A stretch of 64,000 nt of DNA, from assembly GCF_000761485.1 (NCBI RefSeq), contig NZ_JPMX01000075.1:7502-71501 (forward strand). Direction: 5' to 3'. Within the stretch, counting starts at the first letter, position 1; every line of letters begins with the position of its first letter. This stretch comes from Modestobacter caceresii. Lineage in GTDB: Bacteria > Actinomycetota > Actinomycetes > Mycobacteriales > Geodermatophilaceae. Below, one piece after another: positions 1 through 8,925 of this stretch. The position numbers were made by a program, and so were the translations under genes. Below the pieces are notes generated by a model. The model made no database searches. It was not told where the DNA came from and was given only the letters and a program-made list of their open reading frames with translations.

Positions 1-1
1 C

Positions 2-445
2 ATCCAGCGCGAGCTGCTCCAGGACCTGGGCCGCGAGCCCACCCCGGAGGAGCTGGCCAAGGAGATGGACATCACCCCCGAGAAGGTGCTGGAGATCCAG
101 CAGTACGCCCGGGAGCCGATCAGCCTGGACCAGACCATCGGCGACGAGGGCGACAGCCAGCTCGGTGACTTCATCGAGGACTCCGAGGCCGTCGTGGCCG
201 TCGACGCGGTCAGCTTCACCCTGATGCAGGACCAGCTGACCAGCGTGCTGCAGACGCTGTCCGAGAGGGAGGCCGGCGTCGTCCGGCTGCGGTTCGGGCT
301 CACCGACGGCCAGCCCCGCACCCTGGACGAGATCGGCCAGGTCTACGGCGTGACCCGCGAGCGGATCCGCCAGATCGAGTCCAAGACCATGTCCAAGCTG
401 CGCCACCCCAGCCGCTCCCAGGTCCTGCGCGACTACCTGGACTGA
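2..445 (+). CDS. sigA: Principal sigma factor SigA (RpoD/HrdB type), C-terminal part, cut by window start
   Basis: The reading frame is open from base 2 to a TGA at 443-445, so the N-terminal part lies outside the window. The visible 147 residues cover the end of sigma region 3 ([17 protein letters not shown]) and all of region 4. The helix-turn-helix of region 4.2 ([20 protein letters not shown]) recognises the -35 element. The last residues [11 protein letters not shown] are the usual end of actinobacterial principal sigma factors, and the part seen is almost the same as mycobacterial SigA from memory. It directs RNA polymerase to housekeeping promoters. A strong hairpin follows the stop. 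With sigB (23447) and ideR (28625) downstream it marks the conserved sigA-sigB-ideR neighbourhood. Confidence 0.95.
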   Translation: MQRELLQDLGREPTPEELAKEMDITPEKVLEIQQYAREPISLDQTIGDEGDSQLGDFIEDSEAVVAVDAVSFTLMQDQLTSVLQTLSEREAGVVRLRFGLTDGQPRTLDEIGQVYGVTRERIRQIESKTMSKLRHPSRSQVLRDYLD

Positions 446-457
446 GGCAGACACGTC

Positions 458-491
458 AGCGGCCGGTGACCCGAGCGGGTGACCGGCCGCT
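458..491 (+). terminator. Hairpin terminator after sigA
   Basis: The arms AGCGGCCGGT (458-467) and ACCGGCCGCT (482-491) are perfect complements. The interior can add ACCCG/CGGGT. It starts 12 bases after the sigA stop. No T-run follows, as is common in actinobacteria. The rest of 492-838 holds no gene I can support; it must contain the promoter of the DUF7455 gene, but no clear -35/-10 pair stands out. Confidence 0.7.
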
Positions 492-838
492 GGTGTGTCC
501 GGGCGCGCGAGCGGGTCGAGCGCTCCCATCGGGTGATGCGGTGGTGTGCGACGGCACGCACCGGGTAGACGGCGTAGCGTGGGGGACGTCAGAACAGCAG
601 CGGACCCACACACCGCCAGCCGGTGACAGCACCACCCAGCACGTGCACCATCCGGACCCAGTTCCGAACCAGTGACGTCCCCTGCTGACCCGCTCCACCC
701 GCACCTCGAGTGTCACGGCCGCATCTCATTCGGCGAGTTCGTGCACGACAGGCGCAGGAACGGGAACACGAGGGGCCATCCTGGCGCTGTGCAGGAGGCC
801 GATCCGCAGCCGCGGGTCCGTGCGGTAGAGAGCGAGTG

Positions 839-1063
839 ATGAGCCAGATGACCCAGACGCTGACGACGACCCCGCCCACCGAAGAACTCGTCGTTCCCTT
901 CCACTGCGACCGTTGCGGTGCTCTGGCCAAGGTGCGAGTGGTCCTCCCGAGTGGGAGTGACCTCGTCTTCTGTGGACACCACGCACGTGAGTACGAGGAC
1001 AAGCTCCGCGACATCGCGGCCGACATCATCGAGACCGACGGCGAGGCGCGCCTCTCCAACTGA
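839..1063 (+). CDS. DUF7455 small zinc-binding protein
   Basis: This gene encodes 74 residues. The centre has a zinc-ribbon-like arrangement: FHCDRCGALAKV near residues 21-32, then FCGHHAREYE near 44-53, giving Cys-x2-Cys and Cys-x-His-His ligands. The first 20 residues are Thr/Pro-rich and probably disordered. This matches the small actinobacterial DUF7455 family, whose role is unknown; members often sit beside the principal sigma factor gene. The ATG at 839 is chosen because the family starts there; GAGAGCGAG lies just upstream. The frame is open further upstream to 710, but that part has no family character. Its closeness to sigA makes a transcription-linked role possible, which is inference. 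Confidence 0.8.
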   Translation: MSQMTQTLTTTPPTEELVVPFHCDRCGALAKVRVVLPSGSDLVFCGHHAREYEDKLRDIAADIIETDGEARLSN

Positions 1064-1209
1064 GTGGGCCAACTATCGTCGCGCCAGCGATGAAGCCCTC
1101 ACTCGACGAAGCCGCCGACAGCCCGGACCCGCACCGCGGGGTCGGGGGGTCGGCGGCTTCGTCGTCGTCGGGACCGGCCACCGGTCCCCCGCGATCCGGA
1201 GATCGACCG

Positions 1210-3681
1210 ATGCCGCAGGAACCCCGCGGGGTCTCGGACACCGTGCGCCTGCAGCCCGACGGCACCGTCGGCAGCAGCCGCCCGGCGCCGCCCGCACCGC
1301 CGGCCCCGCCCAAGGCCGGGCCCGCCGACGCCGACTCCCCGGCCGCGGCCGAGCCGCCGGCACCCGTCGGCACCGCCGAGGGCACCGCTCCCGAGCCGTC
1401 CGCGGAGTCCGAGCCACCGGCGGACGCCGAGCAGCCCGCGGACGTCGAGCAGCCCGTGGACACCGAGCAGCGCGGGGAAGCGCAGCCACCCGCGGACAGC
1501 GAGCCGTCAGCGGACACCCCGAAGCCCGGGGACACCCAGGTGATCGGCCCTCCCGTCGAGGCAGGCGGCCCCCCGCCGCCCGCCGCACCGGAGCAGCCCC
1601 TGGTCCCCGGGTCACCCACCCCAGCCGCCACCTCGCCGGCCGACTCCCCGACGGTCTCTGACGCCCCGGTGGGTGGTTCTGCGGTCGAGGACACCGCCGT
1701 GGTCACCCGCGTGGACACCCCAGCCGCCGCATCCGCGGACAACGGCAACGGGGACGTGGCTCACCGGAAGGCCCCGACCGGGTCCTCGCCCGCCGCTGCT
1801 CCGCGGGGTCCTGGCGGGCCACCGCCGGCGGGCACCACCGGCGCCCGGGACGGCAGCGACGGCGGCGACGGGGACAGCGCCCCCGCGTGGCGCCGACGCA
1901 GGGTGCTGGTGCCTGCGGCCGTCCTCCTGACCCTGGGCGTCCTCTACGGCGCCGACCTGGCCCTCGCCGGAGGCGACGTCCCCCGCGGGACGGCCGTCGG
2001 CGGCGTCGACGTGAGCGGCCTCTCCCCCGCTGCCGCCGCACAGCGGCTGGAGGGCGACCTGGCGCCGAAGGTCGCCGCCGACCACCCGGTGGTGGCCGAC
2101 GGCGTGACGGGCGTGCTGCACCCGGCGTCGGCGGGGATCGCCCTGGACGTGCCGGCCACCGTGGACGCCGTCGACGACCAGCCCCTCAACCCGTGGACCC
2201 GGTTCACCTCGCTGTTCGCCGAACGAGACGTCGACGCCGTCCTCACCGCCGACGAGACGGCGCTGGACGCGCAGCTCGAGCAGCTCGCCGCCACCGTCGA
2301 CCGGGCGCCGGTCGACGCGACGATCACCCTCGACGGCACCGAACCGTCGCTCGTGGAGCCGGTCGACGGCCGGACCCTGGACCGGGCCGGCGCTGCCGAG
2401 GCGATCACCGCGACGCTGGCCGCGGGTGGTGCGGTCGACGACCCGATCGAGCTCCCGGTCGAGGTGACCGAGGTGCAGGTGGCGGCCGAGGAGGCCGCGC
2501 GGGTGCTGGAGGAGACGGTCGTCCCGGCGCTCTCGGCCCCGGTCACCGTGGTCGGCCCCGCCGGCTCGGAGTCCGTGGAGGTCCCGGTCACCGCGATCGC
2601 CGCGTCGCTGACGTTCACCCCCCAGGACGACGGCACCCTCGCCGTCGCGGTCGACCCGGCGACGCTGCAGGCGGAGATGGGCGAGGCCTTCGGCGTCTTC
2701 GGCTCCCCCGCCCAGGACGCCCGGTTCGAGGTCTCCGGTGACACGATCGCCGTCGTCCCGTCGGTCGACGGCCAGGGCATCAACCCGGCCCAGCTGGCCG
2801 ACCAACTGCTCCCGGTGCTCACCGAGCCGGCTCCGCGCACGGTCACCGGTGTGCTGGGCCCGGTGCCGGCCTCCCTCACGACCGAGCAGGCGCAGGCGCT
2901 GGGGATCACGGAGAAGGTCAGCTCCTTCACCACCGAGTTCACCAACCAGGCCAGTGGCACGAACATCCGCGTCGTGGCGGCGGAGGTCGACGGCGCCCTC
3001 GTCCGACCGGGCGAGACCTTCAGCCTCAACGGGTACACCGGTCCCCGCGGCACAGCGCAGGGCTACGTCCCGGCGGCGGTGATCAGCGGCGGCGAGCTGT
3101 CCAAGGCGGTGGGCGGTGGCATCAGCCAGTTCGCGACCACCATGTTCAACGCGGTGTTCTTCGCGGGGCTGGAGGACGTCTACCACAAGCCGCACAGCTT
3201 CTACATCAGCCGCTACCCGGCGGGACGTGAGGCCACGGTCTACGAGGGCCAGATCGACCTCAAGTGGCGCAACGACACCGACACCGGCATCTACGTGCAG
3301 ACCGAGTGGACCCCCGGCTCCCTCACGGTCACCTTCTGGGGCACGAAGTACTACGACATCGAGTCGATCAGCAGCGAGCGCCGCAACATCCGGGAGCCCG
3401 CCGTCCAGGAGAAGGTGGACGAGGGGAACTGCACGCCCCAGTCGGGGTCGCGCGGCTTCGACATCACCGTGACCCGGGTGTTCCGTGACCTCGACAGCCA
3501 GGCCGAGCTGCGTCGGGAGGACTTCGAGACCCGCTACGCCGCCGAGGCGATCATCTCCTGCGTGCCCCCGCCCGCGCCGCCCGCCGACCCTGCTGCCGGG
3601 GACCCGGCAGCCGGCGGTACGACGCCCGCCGGCCCGCCGGCCACCACGCCGACCACCCAGCCGCCCGCCCCGGCCGGCTGA
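1210..3681 (+). CDS. VanW-domain cell-wall-associated membrane protein with long disordered cytoplasmic tail
   Basis: The protein has 823 residues from ATG 1210, which has GGAG eight bases upstream. The in-frame ATG at 1090 adds 40 residues but has no ribosome site. Residues 1-225 are a low-complexity tail rich in Pro, Glu, Ala and Asp. A stop-transfer segment (VLVPAAVLLTLGVLYGADLA, about 230-250) anchors it. The outer part has two tandem repeats of the peptidoglycan-binding-like domain usual in this family (about 255-560). The VanW domain follows at about 570-705 (GETFSLNGYTGPR, GGGISQFATTMFNAVF) and the C-terminus is Pro-rich. VanW was named from vancomycin-resistance clusters and its biochemical role is unknown; actinobacterial members are thought to act at the envelope. 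The gene stands alone between sigA and the YihY gene. Confidence 0.88.
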   Translation: MPQEPRGVSDTVRLQPDGTVGSSRPAPPAPPAPPKAGPADADSPAAAEPPAPVGTAEGTAPEPSAESEPPADAEQPADVEQPVDTEQRGEAQPPADSEPSADTPKPGDTQVIGPPVEAGGPPPPAAPEQPLVPGSPTPAATSPADSPTVSDAPVGGSAVEDTAVVTRVDTPAAASADNGNGDVAHRKAPTGSSPAAAPRGPGGPPPAGTTGARDGSDGGDGDSAPAWRRRRVLVPAAVLLTLGVLYGADLALAGGDVPRGTAVGGVDVSGLSPAAAAQRLEGDLAPKVAADHPVVADGVTGVLHPASAGIALDVPATVDAVDDQPLNPWTRFTSLFAERDVDAVLTADETALDAQLEQLAATVDRAPVDATITLDGTEPSLVEPVDGRTLDRAGAAEAITATLAAGGAVDDPIELPVEVTEVQVAAEEAARVLEETVVPALSAPVTVVGPAGSESVEVPVTAIAASLTFTPQDDGTLAVAVDPATLQAEMGEAFGVFGSPAQDARFEVSGDTIAVVPSVDGQGINPAQLADQLLPVLTEPAPRTVTGVLGPVPASLTTEQAQALGITEKVSSFTTEFTNQASGTNIRVVAAEVDGALVRPGETFSLNGYTGPRGTAQGYVPAAVISGGELSKAVGGGISQFATTMFNAVFFAGLEDVYHKPHSFYISRYPAGREATVYEGQIDLKWRNDTDTGIYVQTEWTPGSLTVTFWGTKYYDIESISSERRNIREPAVQEKVDEGNCTPQSGSRGFDITVTRVFRDLDSQAELRREDFETRYAAEAIISCVPPPAPPADPAAGDPAAGGTTPAGPPATTPTTQPPAPAG

Positions 3682-3736
3682 CGTCGGGGGCGGACACCGA
3701 GGCACTCCGGACACCCCGGCCGTGCACACTGGACCC

Positions 3737-4822
3737 GTGGCCTCCGTCGTCCCCCGCAGCTCAGCGGCGCACGCCGGTGACCTGGACGGCGACACCGTCG
3801 AGACCCCACCGGTGACCGAGCAGCCTGTCGATCAGGGGTCCGGGAGCGCTGAGGAGCCACCTCGGCGCGGACTGGTCGGCCGGCTGCCGACGCCCCTGCG
3901 GGTGCCGCTGCAGGTGCTGGGCCGCACGCTGGCCAAGGCGTGGAACGACCGCATCCTGGGGTTGTCCGCGGAGGCCGCGTTCTGGCAGATCCTCTCGGTC
4001 CCCCCGCTGCTCATCGGGCTGCTGGGCTCCCTGGGCTACCTCAGCTCGTGGATCGGCGAGGATGCGGTGCGCCAGATCGAGAGCGAGCTGGTCAGCGCGT
4101 CCGCGGAGGCGCTGACCCCCGGCGTGGTGGCCGACCTGGTGCAGCCGACCCTGAACGACATCCTCGGCTCCGGCCGGCTGGAGATCGTCAGCATCGGCTT
4201 CCTGATCTCGCTCTGGGCCGGGTCCTCGGCGACGGCGACGTTCCTCAACACCGTGGTCATCGCCTACGACCAGCGTGACGTGCGGGGCCCGATCAGGACC
4301 CGGCTCATGGCGCTGTGGCTGTTCATCGTCGGGCTGGTGCTGGCCGTGCTGACGCTGCCGCTGCTGGTGCTCGGCCGCGGGACGCTGGTCGCGCTCATGC
4401 CCACCGACTGGCAGGGCACCGCCGCGCTGCTGGTCAACGCCGTCTACTGGCCGCTGGTCGTCATCGCCCTGGTGCTGGGGCTGACGAGCTTCTACCACGT
4501 GATCCTGCCGCGGCGGCTCCCGTGGCACCGGCACCTGCTCGGCGGGCTGTTCGCCGTCGTCTTCTTCATCGGCGCAGCGGTCGTGCTGCGCAGTTACGTG
4601 GCCGACATCCTCACCGTGGCCCTGCCCTACGGTGCGCTGGCCGCGCCGATCGCCGCGCTGCTGTTCTGCTTCCTGCTCGGCATGTCCCTGCTCCTGGGCG
4701 CCGAGCTGAACGCCACGATCGAGGCGTGGTGGCCGGCCCCGCGCCCGCGGCACGATCGGCGCCGGCAGCGCCGGCGGGCGGCGAAGATCGAGCTCGAGGC
4801 GCAGAAGCTCGGCCTGAGGTAG
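3737..4822 (+). CDS. YihY/virulence factor BrkB family inner-membrane protein
   Basis: The protein has 361 residues from GTG 3737. About 60 charged, Pro-rich residues come first. The YihY/BrkB core starts with the family signature LGLSAEAAFWQILSVPPLLI and has about six membrane segments, including SIGFLISLWAGSSATATFLN and the C-terminal GALAAPIAALLFCFLLGMSL. The tail is Arg-rich and cytoplasmic. Once called RNase BN, the family is now regarded as membrane proteins of unknown function, possibly transporters. A member also lies between sigA and sigB in mycobacteria (the Rv2707 position, from memory), which supports synteny. A second, weakly similar member is at 55398. Confidence 0.88.
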   Translation: MASVVPRSSAAHAGDLDGDTVETPPVTEQPVDQGSGSAEEPPRRGLVGRLPTPLRVPLQVLGRTLAKAWNDRILGLSAEAAFWQILSVPPLLIGLLGSLGYLSSWIGEDAVRQIESELVSASAEALTPGVVADLVQPTLNDILGSGRLEIVSIGFLISLWAGSSATATFLNTVVIAYDQRDVRGPIRTRLMALWLFIVGLVLAVLTLPLLVLGRGTLVALMPTDWQGTAALLVNAVYWPLVVIALVLGLTSFYHVILPRRLPWHRHLLGGLFAVVFFIGAAVVLRSYVADILTVALPYGALAAPIAALLFCFLLGMSLLLGAELNATIEAWWPAPRPRHDRRRQRRRAAKIELEAQKLGLR

Positions 4823-4913
4823 CGGGTTCGGTCCGTCCAGCACGGGCTGGCCCGGCCCCCGGGCGGGCTCCCGGCCCGAGCCGGAGCGAGCGGTCGGGGC
4901 AGGGGGCCTCCCG

Positions 4914-5141
4914 CTACTTCTTGAGCTGGTTGTAGACCTCCTTGCAGGCCGGGCACACCGGGCTGCCGGGCTTGGGGGTCTTGGTCACCGGGAAGACCTC
5001 GCCGCACAGCGCCTCGACCATCGTCCCCATGACCGCGCTCTCGGCGATCTTGTTCTTCTTGACGTAGTGGAAGACCTCGTTGGCGTTGCCGGTGTCGGAC
5101 TCGCGGACGTCCGGGCGCTCGAGGATGTCGCTGCTGCTCAC
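4914..5141 (-). CDS. DUF3039 small protein
   Basis: This gene encodes 75 residues from a GTG at 5141. The sequence contains FHYVKKNKIAESAVMG, then EALCGEVFPV and SPVCPACKEVY, giving one Cys and a Cys-x2-Cys that, with the His, could bind one metal ion. This is the DUF3039 family, an actinobacterial group of unknown function that lies between sigA and sigB in mycobacteria (the Rv2708c position, from memory). It is convergent with the YihY gene; the 91 bases between hold GC-rich self-complementary sequence that may end both transcripts. It is divergent from psuG across 69 bases. Confidence 0.85.
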   Translation of the reverse strand: MSSSDILERPDVRESDTGNANEVFHYVKKNKIAESAVMGTMVEALCGEVFPVTKTPKPGSPVCPACKEVYNQLKK

Positions 5142-5210
5142 GGTCTGCTCCCTCGGTTCGGGGGTCCGGACCGGGGTCCGGTCCGTACGGGGTGCCCCCA
5201 TGATGGCAGG

Positions 5211-6149
5211 GTGCCGTCGACCCACCGCTCCCCCAGCCCGTCCACCGCCGTCCTGTCCCCGGAGGTCGCCGACGCGCTCGCGGGAGGCCGGCCGGTGGTG
5301 GCGCTGGAGAGCACGCTGCTGGCGCACGGCCTCCCCCGCCCGGAGAACCGCAGGGCAGCCGACCAGATCGAGGACGCCGTCCGGGCCGGTGGTGCGGTGC
5401 CGGCCACCATCGCCGTGATGGACGGCGTGCCCCACGTGGGGCTGACCGCGGCGGAGGTCGACCGGCTCTGCGCCGACCCGGAGCTCGCCAAGCTCGGGGT
5501 CCGCGACCTGCCGATCGCCGTGGCACAGGGGCGCAGCGGAGCCACCACGGTCTCCAGCACGGCGCTGCTCGCCGCCCGGGCCGGCATCGGCGTCTTCGCC
5601 ACCGGCGGGCTCGGCGGGGTGCACCGGCACGCCGCCGACACCTTCGACGAGTCCGCGGACCTAGTGGCGTTGGCGCGCACCTCGCTGGTCGTGGTCTGTG
5701 CCGGGGTGAAGTCGATCCTCGACGTCCCGGCCACGCTCGAGCGCCTGGAGTCCCTGTCGGTCAGCGTCGTCGGCTACCGCACGCACCGGTTCCCCGGCTT
5801 CTACGTCGCCGACTCGGGCTCCCCGGTCGACTGGTCGGTGGCCTCCGCCGCTGAGGCGGCACGGGTGTTCGCCGCCCGGCGGGAGCTCGCCCCCGGTGCG
5901 GTGGTCGTGGCCAACCCGCTCCCGGTCGACCAGCAACTGGACCCGGCACTGCACGACCGGGTCATCGCCGACGCGCTGGCCGCGGCCGACGCCGCCGGGG
6001 CGCGCGGCAAGGACGTCACCCCGTTCGTCCTCGGGCACCTGCACGCGGCCAGTGGTGGCGCGAGCCTGGAGGTCAACGTGCGACTGGTGCTGCGCAACGC
6101 CGAGCTGGCCGGGCAGATCGCGGCCGAGCTCGCCGCGCTCCCCCGCTGA
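5211..6149 (+). CDS. psuG: Pseudouridine-5'-phosphate glycosidase
   Basis: The enzyme cleaves pseudouridine 5'-phosphate to uracil and ribose 5-phosphate, breaking the C-C glycosidic bond. It has 312 residues, the usual length, from GTG 5211. Family landmarks are visible: VVALESTLLAHGLPRPEN (catalytic Glu), KLGVRDLPIAVAQG, GGLGGVHRHA, SADLVALARTSLVVVCAG followed by VKSILDVPATLE (active-site Lys), and VVGYRTHRFPGFYVADSG. The PfkB kinase gene starts 8 bases after its stop, so the pair should form an operon that salvages pseudouridine from RNA turnover: the kinase makes the substrate and PsuG breaks it down. Confidence 0.95.
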   Translation: MPSTHRSPSPSTAVLSPEVADALAGGRPVVALESTLLAHGLPRPENRRAADQIEDAVRAGGAVPATIAVMDGVPHVGLTAAEVDRLCADPELAKLGVRDLPIAVAQGRSGATTVSSTALLAARAGIGVFATGGLGGVHRHAADTFDESADLVALARTSLVVVCAGVKSILDVPATLERLESLSVSVVGYRTHRFPGFYVADSGSPVDWSVASAAEAARVFAARRELAPGAVVVANPLPVDQQLDPALHDRVIADALAAADAAGARGKDVTPFVLGHLHAASGGASLEVNVRLVLRNAELAGQIAAELAALPR

Positions 6150-6157
6150 TCCCGGCC

Positions 6158-7042
6158 GTGGCGACGCCCCCGGTGGTCGTCGTGGGCGACGTCTGCACCG
6201 ACGTCGTCGTCCTGCTGGCGGGTGCACCGGCACCGGGGTCGGACCGGCCGGCGTCGATCACCACGCGGGGCGGCGGCGCCGGGGCCAACGTGGCCGCGCA
6301 CCTGGCGGCGCTCGGCACCCCGGTGCAGCTCGTCGGCTGCGTGGGCGCGGACGTCGCCGGCGAGGCACTGCGCCGTGAGCTCGCGGCCGCGGGGGTGGCC
6401 CTGGCGGTGCGCGTGGTCGACTCGGCGCCCACCGGGACGATCGTCAGCCTGGTCGAACCCGGCGGGGAGCGGAGCATGCTGGCCGACCGCGGTGCCAACC
6501 TGGCGTTGCGGCCCGCCGACGTCCCGGCACCCGTGACCGGCGGACACCTGCACCTGTCGGGCTACACCCTGCTGGACGCCGGTCCGCGCGCCGCCGGGCT
6601 GGCCGCCCTGGCGGCGGCGCAGCAGGCCGGCTGCACGATCTCGGTCGACCCGGCCTCGACCGGCCCGCTGACCGGCCACGGGGTCGACCGGTGGCTCGCC
6701 GACACCGCGGCGGCGACCCTGCTGTTGCCGAACGCGGCCGAGGCCCGCCTGCTCACCGGTTGCGCCGACCCGGCAGCGGCCGCGCGGGAGCTGGCGGCCC
6801 GGCACCCGGTGGTCGTGGTCAGCCTGGGCGCCGACGGCGCACTGTGGGCGGCCGACGACCTGCTGGTGCACCGGCCGGCGCACCCGGCCGCGGTGGTGGA
6901 CACCACCGGTGCCGGCGACGCCTTCACCGCGGGGGTGCTGACGGCGTGGACGGCGGCGGGCGGGGACCCCGACCCGACGGCCGTCCTGGAGGCAGGCCTG
7001 GCGCGGGCCGCCACCGTGGTGGGACGGCCCGGCGCCCGCTGA
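6158..7042 (+). CDS. psuK: PfkB-family carbohydrate kinase, likely pseudouridine kinase
   Basis: The protein has 294 residues from GTG 6158, 8 bases after psuG. It has the ribokinase-fold N-terminal signature (GGGAGANVAAHLAALG) and the C-terminal PfkB signature DTTGAGDAFTAGVL with the catalytic Asp and anion hole. ATP-dependent phosphorylation of a sugar or nucleoside is certain for the family. Pseudouridine as substrate is inferred from the pairing with psuG. Other ribokinase-like substrates cannot be excluded from sequence alone. It converges with the DUF3099 gene only 1 base away. Confidence 0.82.
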   Translation: MATPPVVVVGDVCTDVVVLLAGAPAPGSDRPASITTRGGGAGANVAAHLAALGTPVQLVGCVGADVAGEALRRELAAAGVALAVRVVDSAPTGTIVSLVEPGGERSMLADRGANLALRPADVPAPVTGGHLHLSGYTLLDAGPRAAGLAALAAAQQAGCTISVDPASTGPLTGHGVDRWLADTAAATLLLPNAAEARLLTGCADPAAAARELAARHPVVVVSLGADGALWAADDLLVHRPAHPAAVVDTTGAGDAFTAGVLTAWTAAGGDPDPTAVLEAGLARAATVVGRPGAR

Positions 7043-7043
7043 C

Positions 7044-7379
7044 TCACATGTCGATGACGCGCGCCCTGCTGCTGCCGGACTCCAGGATCCGGTCCGGTGC
7101 CGGCGGCCGGTAGCGGTTCATGTCGCCCTTCTTCTTCGGCGGCCGGTCGTTGGCCATGACGACGGCGATCCACGGCAGCACGGTGCCGAGGACGGCGAAG
7201 ACCGCCATCAACCAGATCGAGTAGGTGTAGGTCATCGCCGCCAGGACGAGGCTGACGCCACGGATCGCCATGGTGATGGCGTAGCGCTTCTTCCGAGCGG
7301 CGTGCTGGTCGACCTGGCTGGGCTCGGCCTCGGTGATGAGGACCGGCTCGTTGCGGCTGCTGGACTGGCTGGAGGCCAC
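7044..7379 (-). CDS. DUF3099 small membrane protein
   Basis: The protein has 111 residues if it starts at GTG 7379, which has GGGAAGGG-like sequence upstream. The frame is open further to 7526, but that extension is Pro/His-rich and unlike the family. After NEPVLITEAEPSQ comes a basic stretch (ARKKRYAIT) and two adjacent membrane segments (about residues 37-80, GVSLVLAAMTYTYSIW and LMAVFAVLGTVLPWIAVVMA). The short basic C-terminal tail contains RPPKKKGDMNRY. This is the DUF3099 pattern, an actinobacterial family of unknown role that often appears in this part of the chromosome. Confidence 0.8.
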   Translation of the reverse strand: MASSQSSSRNEPVLITEAEPSQVDQHAARKKRYAITMAIRGVSLVLAAMTYTYSIWLMAVFAVLGTVLPWIAVVMANDRPPKKKGDMNRYRPPAPDRILESGSSRARVIDM

Positions 7380-7541
7380 GGACGCCCTTCCCTGGACCGG
7401 CCGGGGGAAGGGCGGCGGTGGTCGGCTGGATCGCCCATGCGGGTGGTGCGACCGGCCCCCGGAGCCCCCGGCTCCTGAGACCCATGGTGCCACTCGATCG
7501 TGCGCGATGCAGGGGTCCGGCGACACCGTCCGTGCTGCGCC

Positions 7542-8141
7542 TCAGTCGGTCCCGGACCTCCCGGCCCGCGCCTCCTTCGCCGCCTGCTTGGCGGCCTGCT
7601 TGGAGCTGCGCACCTCGGCCAGCGACGCCGGGTCGGTGATGTCGGCGACCGACCGGCGCGCCCCCTCCTGGCCGTAGTCGCCGGCGGCCTGCCGCCAGCC
7701 GGGCGGGGTGACGCCGCACTGCTTGCCCAGCAGGGCCAGGAAGATCGCCGCCTTCTGGGCGCCGAACCCGGGCAGCTCCCGCAGCCGGCGGAGCAGGGTG
7801 GCGCCGTCCGGGACGTCGGCCCAGACGGCGTCGGCCCGGCCGTCGTACCGCTCGACCAGCGCCCGGGCGAGCTCCTGGGTACGGCCGGCCATCGACCCGG
7901 GATAGCGGTGCACCGCCGGCGGGCCGGCGAAGTGCCGCTGCAGCACCTCGGGGTCGCACTCGGCGAGCTGCACCGCCGACAAGGTCTCCACGCCCAGCCG
8001 GTCGGCCAGCAGCCGGGGCCCGGCGAACGCCCGCTCCATGGGGAACTGCTGGTCCAGCAGCATGCCGATCAGCAGCGCGAGCGGATCGCGGCTGAGCAGC
8101 TCGTCGGCGGCAGTGTCCTGGGCGATCCGGATCGTCGGCAC
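7542..8141 (-). CDS. HhH-GPD-type base-excision DNA repair protein
   Basis: The protein has 199 residues from GTG 8141. It begins with TIRIAQDTAADELLSRDPLALLIGMLLDQQ (quoted in part: DPLALLIGMLLDQQFPMERA), the usual start of small actinobacterial HhH-GPD proteins. The helix-hairpin-helix is at LRELPGFGAQKAAIFLALLG, about residues 122-141. The family scans DNA for damaged bases; whether this short form is a glycosylase has not been shown. The C-terminus is Lys/Ala-rich (SSKQAAKQAAKEARAG), possibly a DNA-contacting tail. It lies between the DUF3099 and methyltransferase genes, all on the minus strand but with gaps of over 100 bases. Confidence 0.85.
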   Translation of the reverse strand: MPTIRIAQDTAADELLSRDPLALLIGMLLDQQFPMERAFAGPRLLADRLGVETLSAVQLAECDPEVLQRHFAGPPAVHRYPGSMAGRTQELARALVERYDGRADAVWADVPDGATLLRRLRELPGFGAQKAAIFLALLGKQCGVTPPGWRQAAGDYGQEGARRSVADITDPASLAEVRSSKQAAKQAAKEARAGRSGTD

Positions 8142-8258
8142 ACGGAGATCGTGCCGCAGCGCGACCCAGACGCACCCACCCGCCGCCACAGCGACCCGGC
8201 TGTCCGCGCCCGGTCGACGACTGCCGGGCGCCAGCAGCACGGCCGACGCTGCGACCCG

Positions 8259-8864
8259 TCAGGCTCGCCGCAGGCGGTACCAGTGCGGCGCGGTGCGCTT
8301 GAGCGGGCCGGGCATCCCGGTCACGTCGGCGAGCTCGTCGTCCACGAGGGTCCAGCCGGGAAAGGCCGTCTCCACGTCGCCGCGACCGGCACCGCGTGGC
8401 AGGAGCGGGCGCCGTCCGGGCCGGAAGGCCAGCAGCAGCAGCGTTGCGTCGCGGGCGGCGACGGCGGTGACCCGCTCCCCCATGACCGCCCGCTGGCCAT
8501 CCGTCAAGCCGTGGAAACACCCGACGTCGAGGAAGAAGGCGACCTCGCCCACCTCGTCCAGGTGGAGGTCGGTGACGTCGCCCTCGAGGAACCTGACGTC
8601 CAGCCCGTCCTCGGCAGCCCTCGCCCGGGCCTGCCGGACCGCGGCACCCACCGCATCGATCCCGGTCACGCGCCACCCCCGCTGGGCGAGCTGGAGGGAG
8701 TGGCCCCCGGTCCCGCAGCCGAGGTCGAGTGCCGGCCCGTAGGGCGGGGTCCGCTCGGCCTCCTCCCGGTGCACCAGGGCGGTGAACTGAGCCGCGGCGC
8801 CCCGTCCCGCGCGCTCCCAGGGGGTGATGCCGAGGCGGTAGGCAAGGGCGTATCCGGTGCTCAT
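8259..8864 (-). CDS. Class I SAM-dependent methyltransferase
   Basis: The protein has 201 residues from ATG 8864, with AGAGG five bases upstream. The GTG at 8870 would add two residues. Motif I is GPALDLGCGTGGHSLQL (about 44-60), followed by an acidic beta-2 end (VTGIDAVG) and the LEGDVTDL motif, so the Rossmann-like SAM fold is clear. The substrate is unknown. The gene is divergent from a TetR regulator, and the 61-base gap holds a strong inverted repeat at 8885. It is probably the regulator's target; a small-molecule modifying or resistance role is possible. Confidence 0.82.
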   Translation of the reverse strand: MSTGYALAYRLGITPWERAGRGAAAQFTALVHREEAERTPPYGPALDLGCGTGGHSLQLAQRGWRVTGIDAVGAAVRQARARAAEDGLDVRFLEGDVTDLHLDEVGEVAFFLDVGCFHGLTDGQRAVMGERVTAVAARDATLLLLAFRPGRRPLLPRGAGRGDVETAFPGWTLVDDELADVTGMPGPLKRTAPHWYRLRRA

Positions 8865-8884
8865 GGGCACCTCTCATCAGTTCG

Positions 8885-8903
8885 GTCCTAGTTGGACTAG
8901 GAC
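8885..8903. promoter_or_regulatory. Inverted-repeat operator between methyltransferase and TetR genes
   Basis: GTCCTAG (8885-8891), a five-base spacer and CTAGGAC (8897-8903) form a perfect repeat, flanked by TTC on the left and GAA on the right. It lies midway between the two divergent start codons, 20 and 22 bases from them. This is the size and place expected of a TetR dimer site that represses both genes. Confidence 0.7.
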
Positions 8904-8925
8904 GAATACAGGTAGCGTGCTCGCC

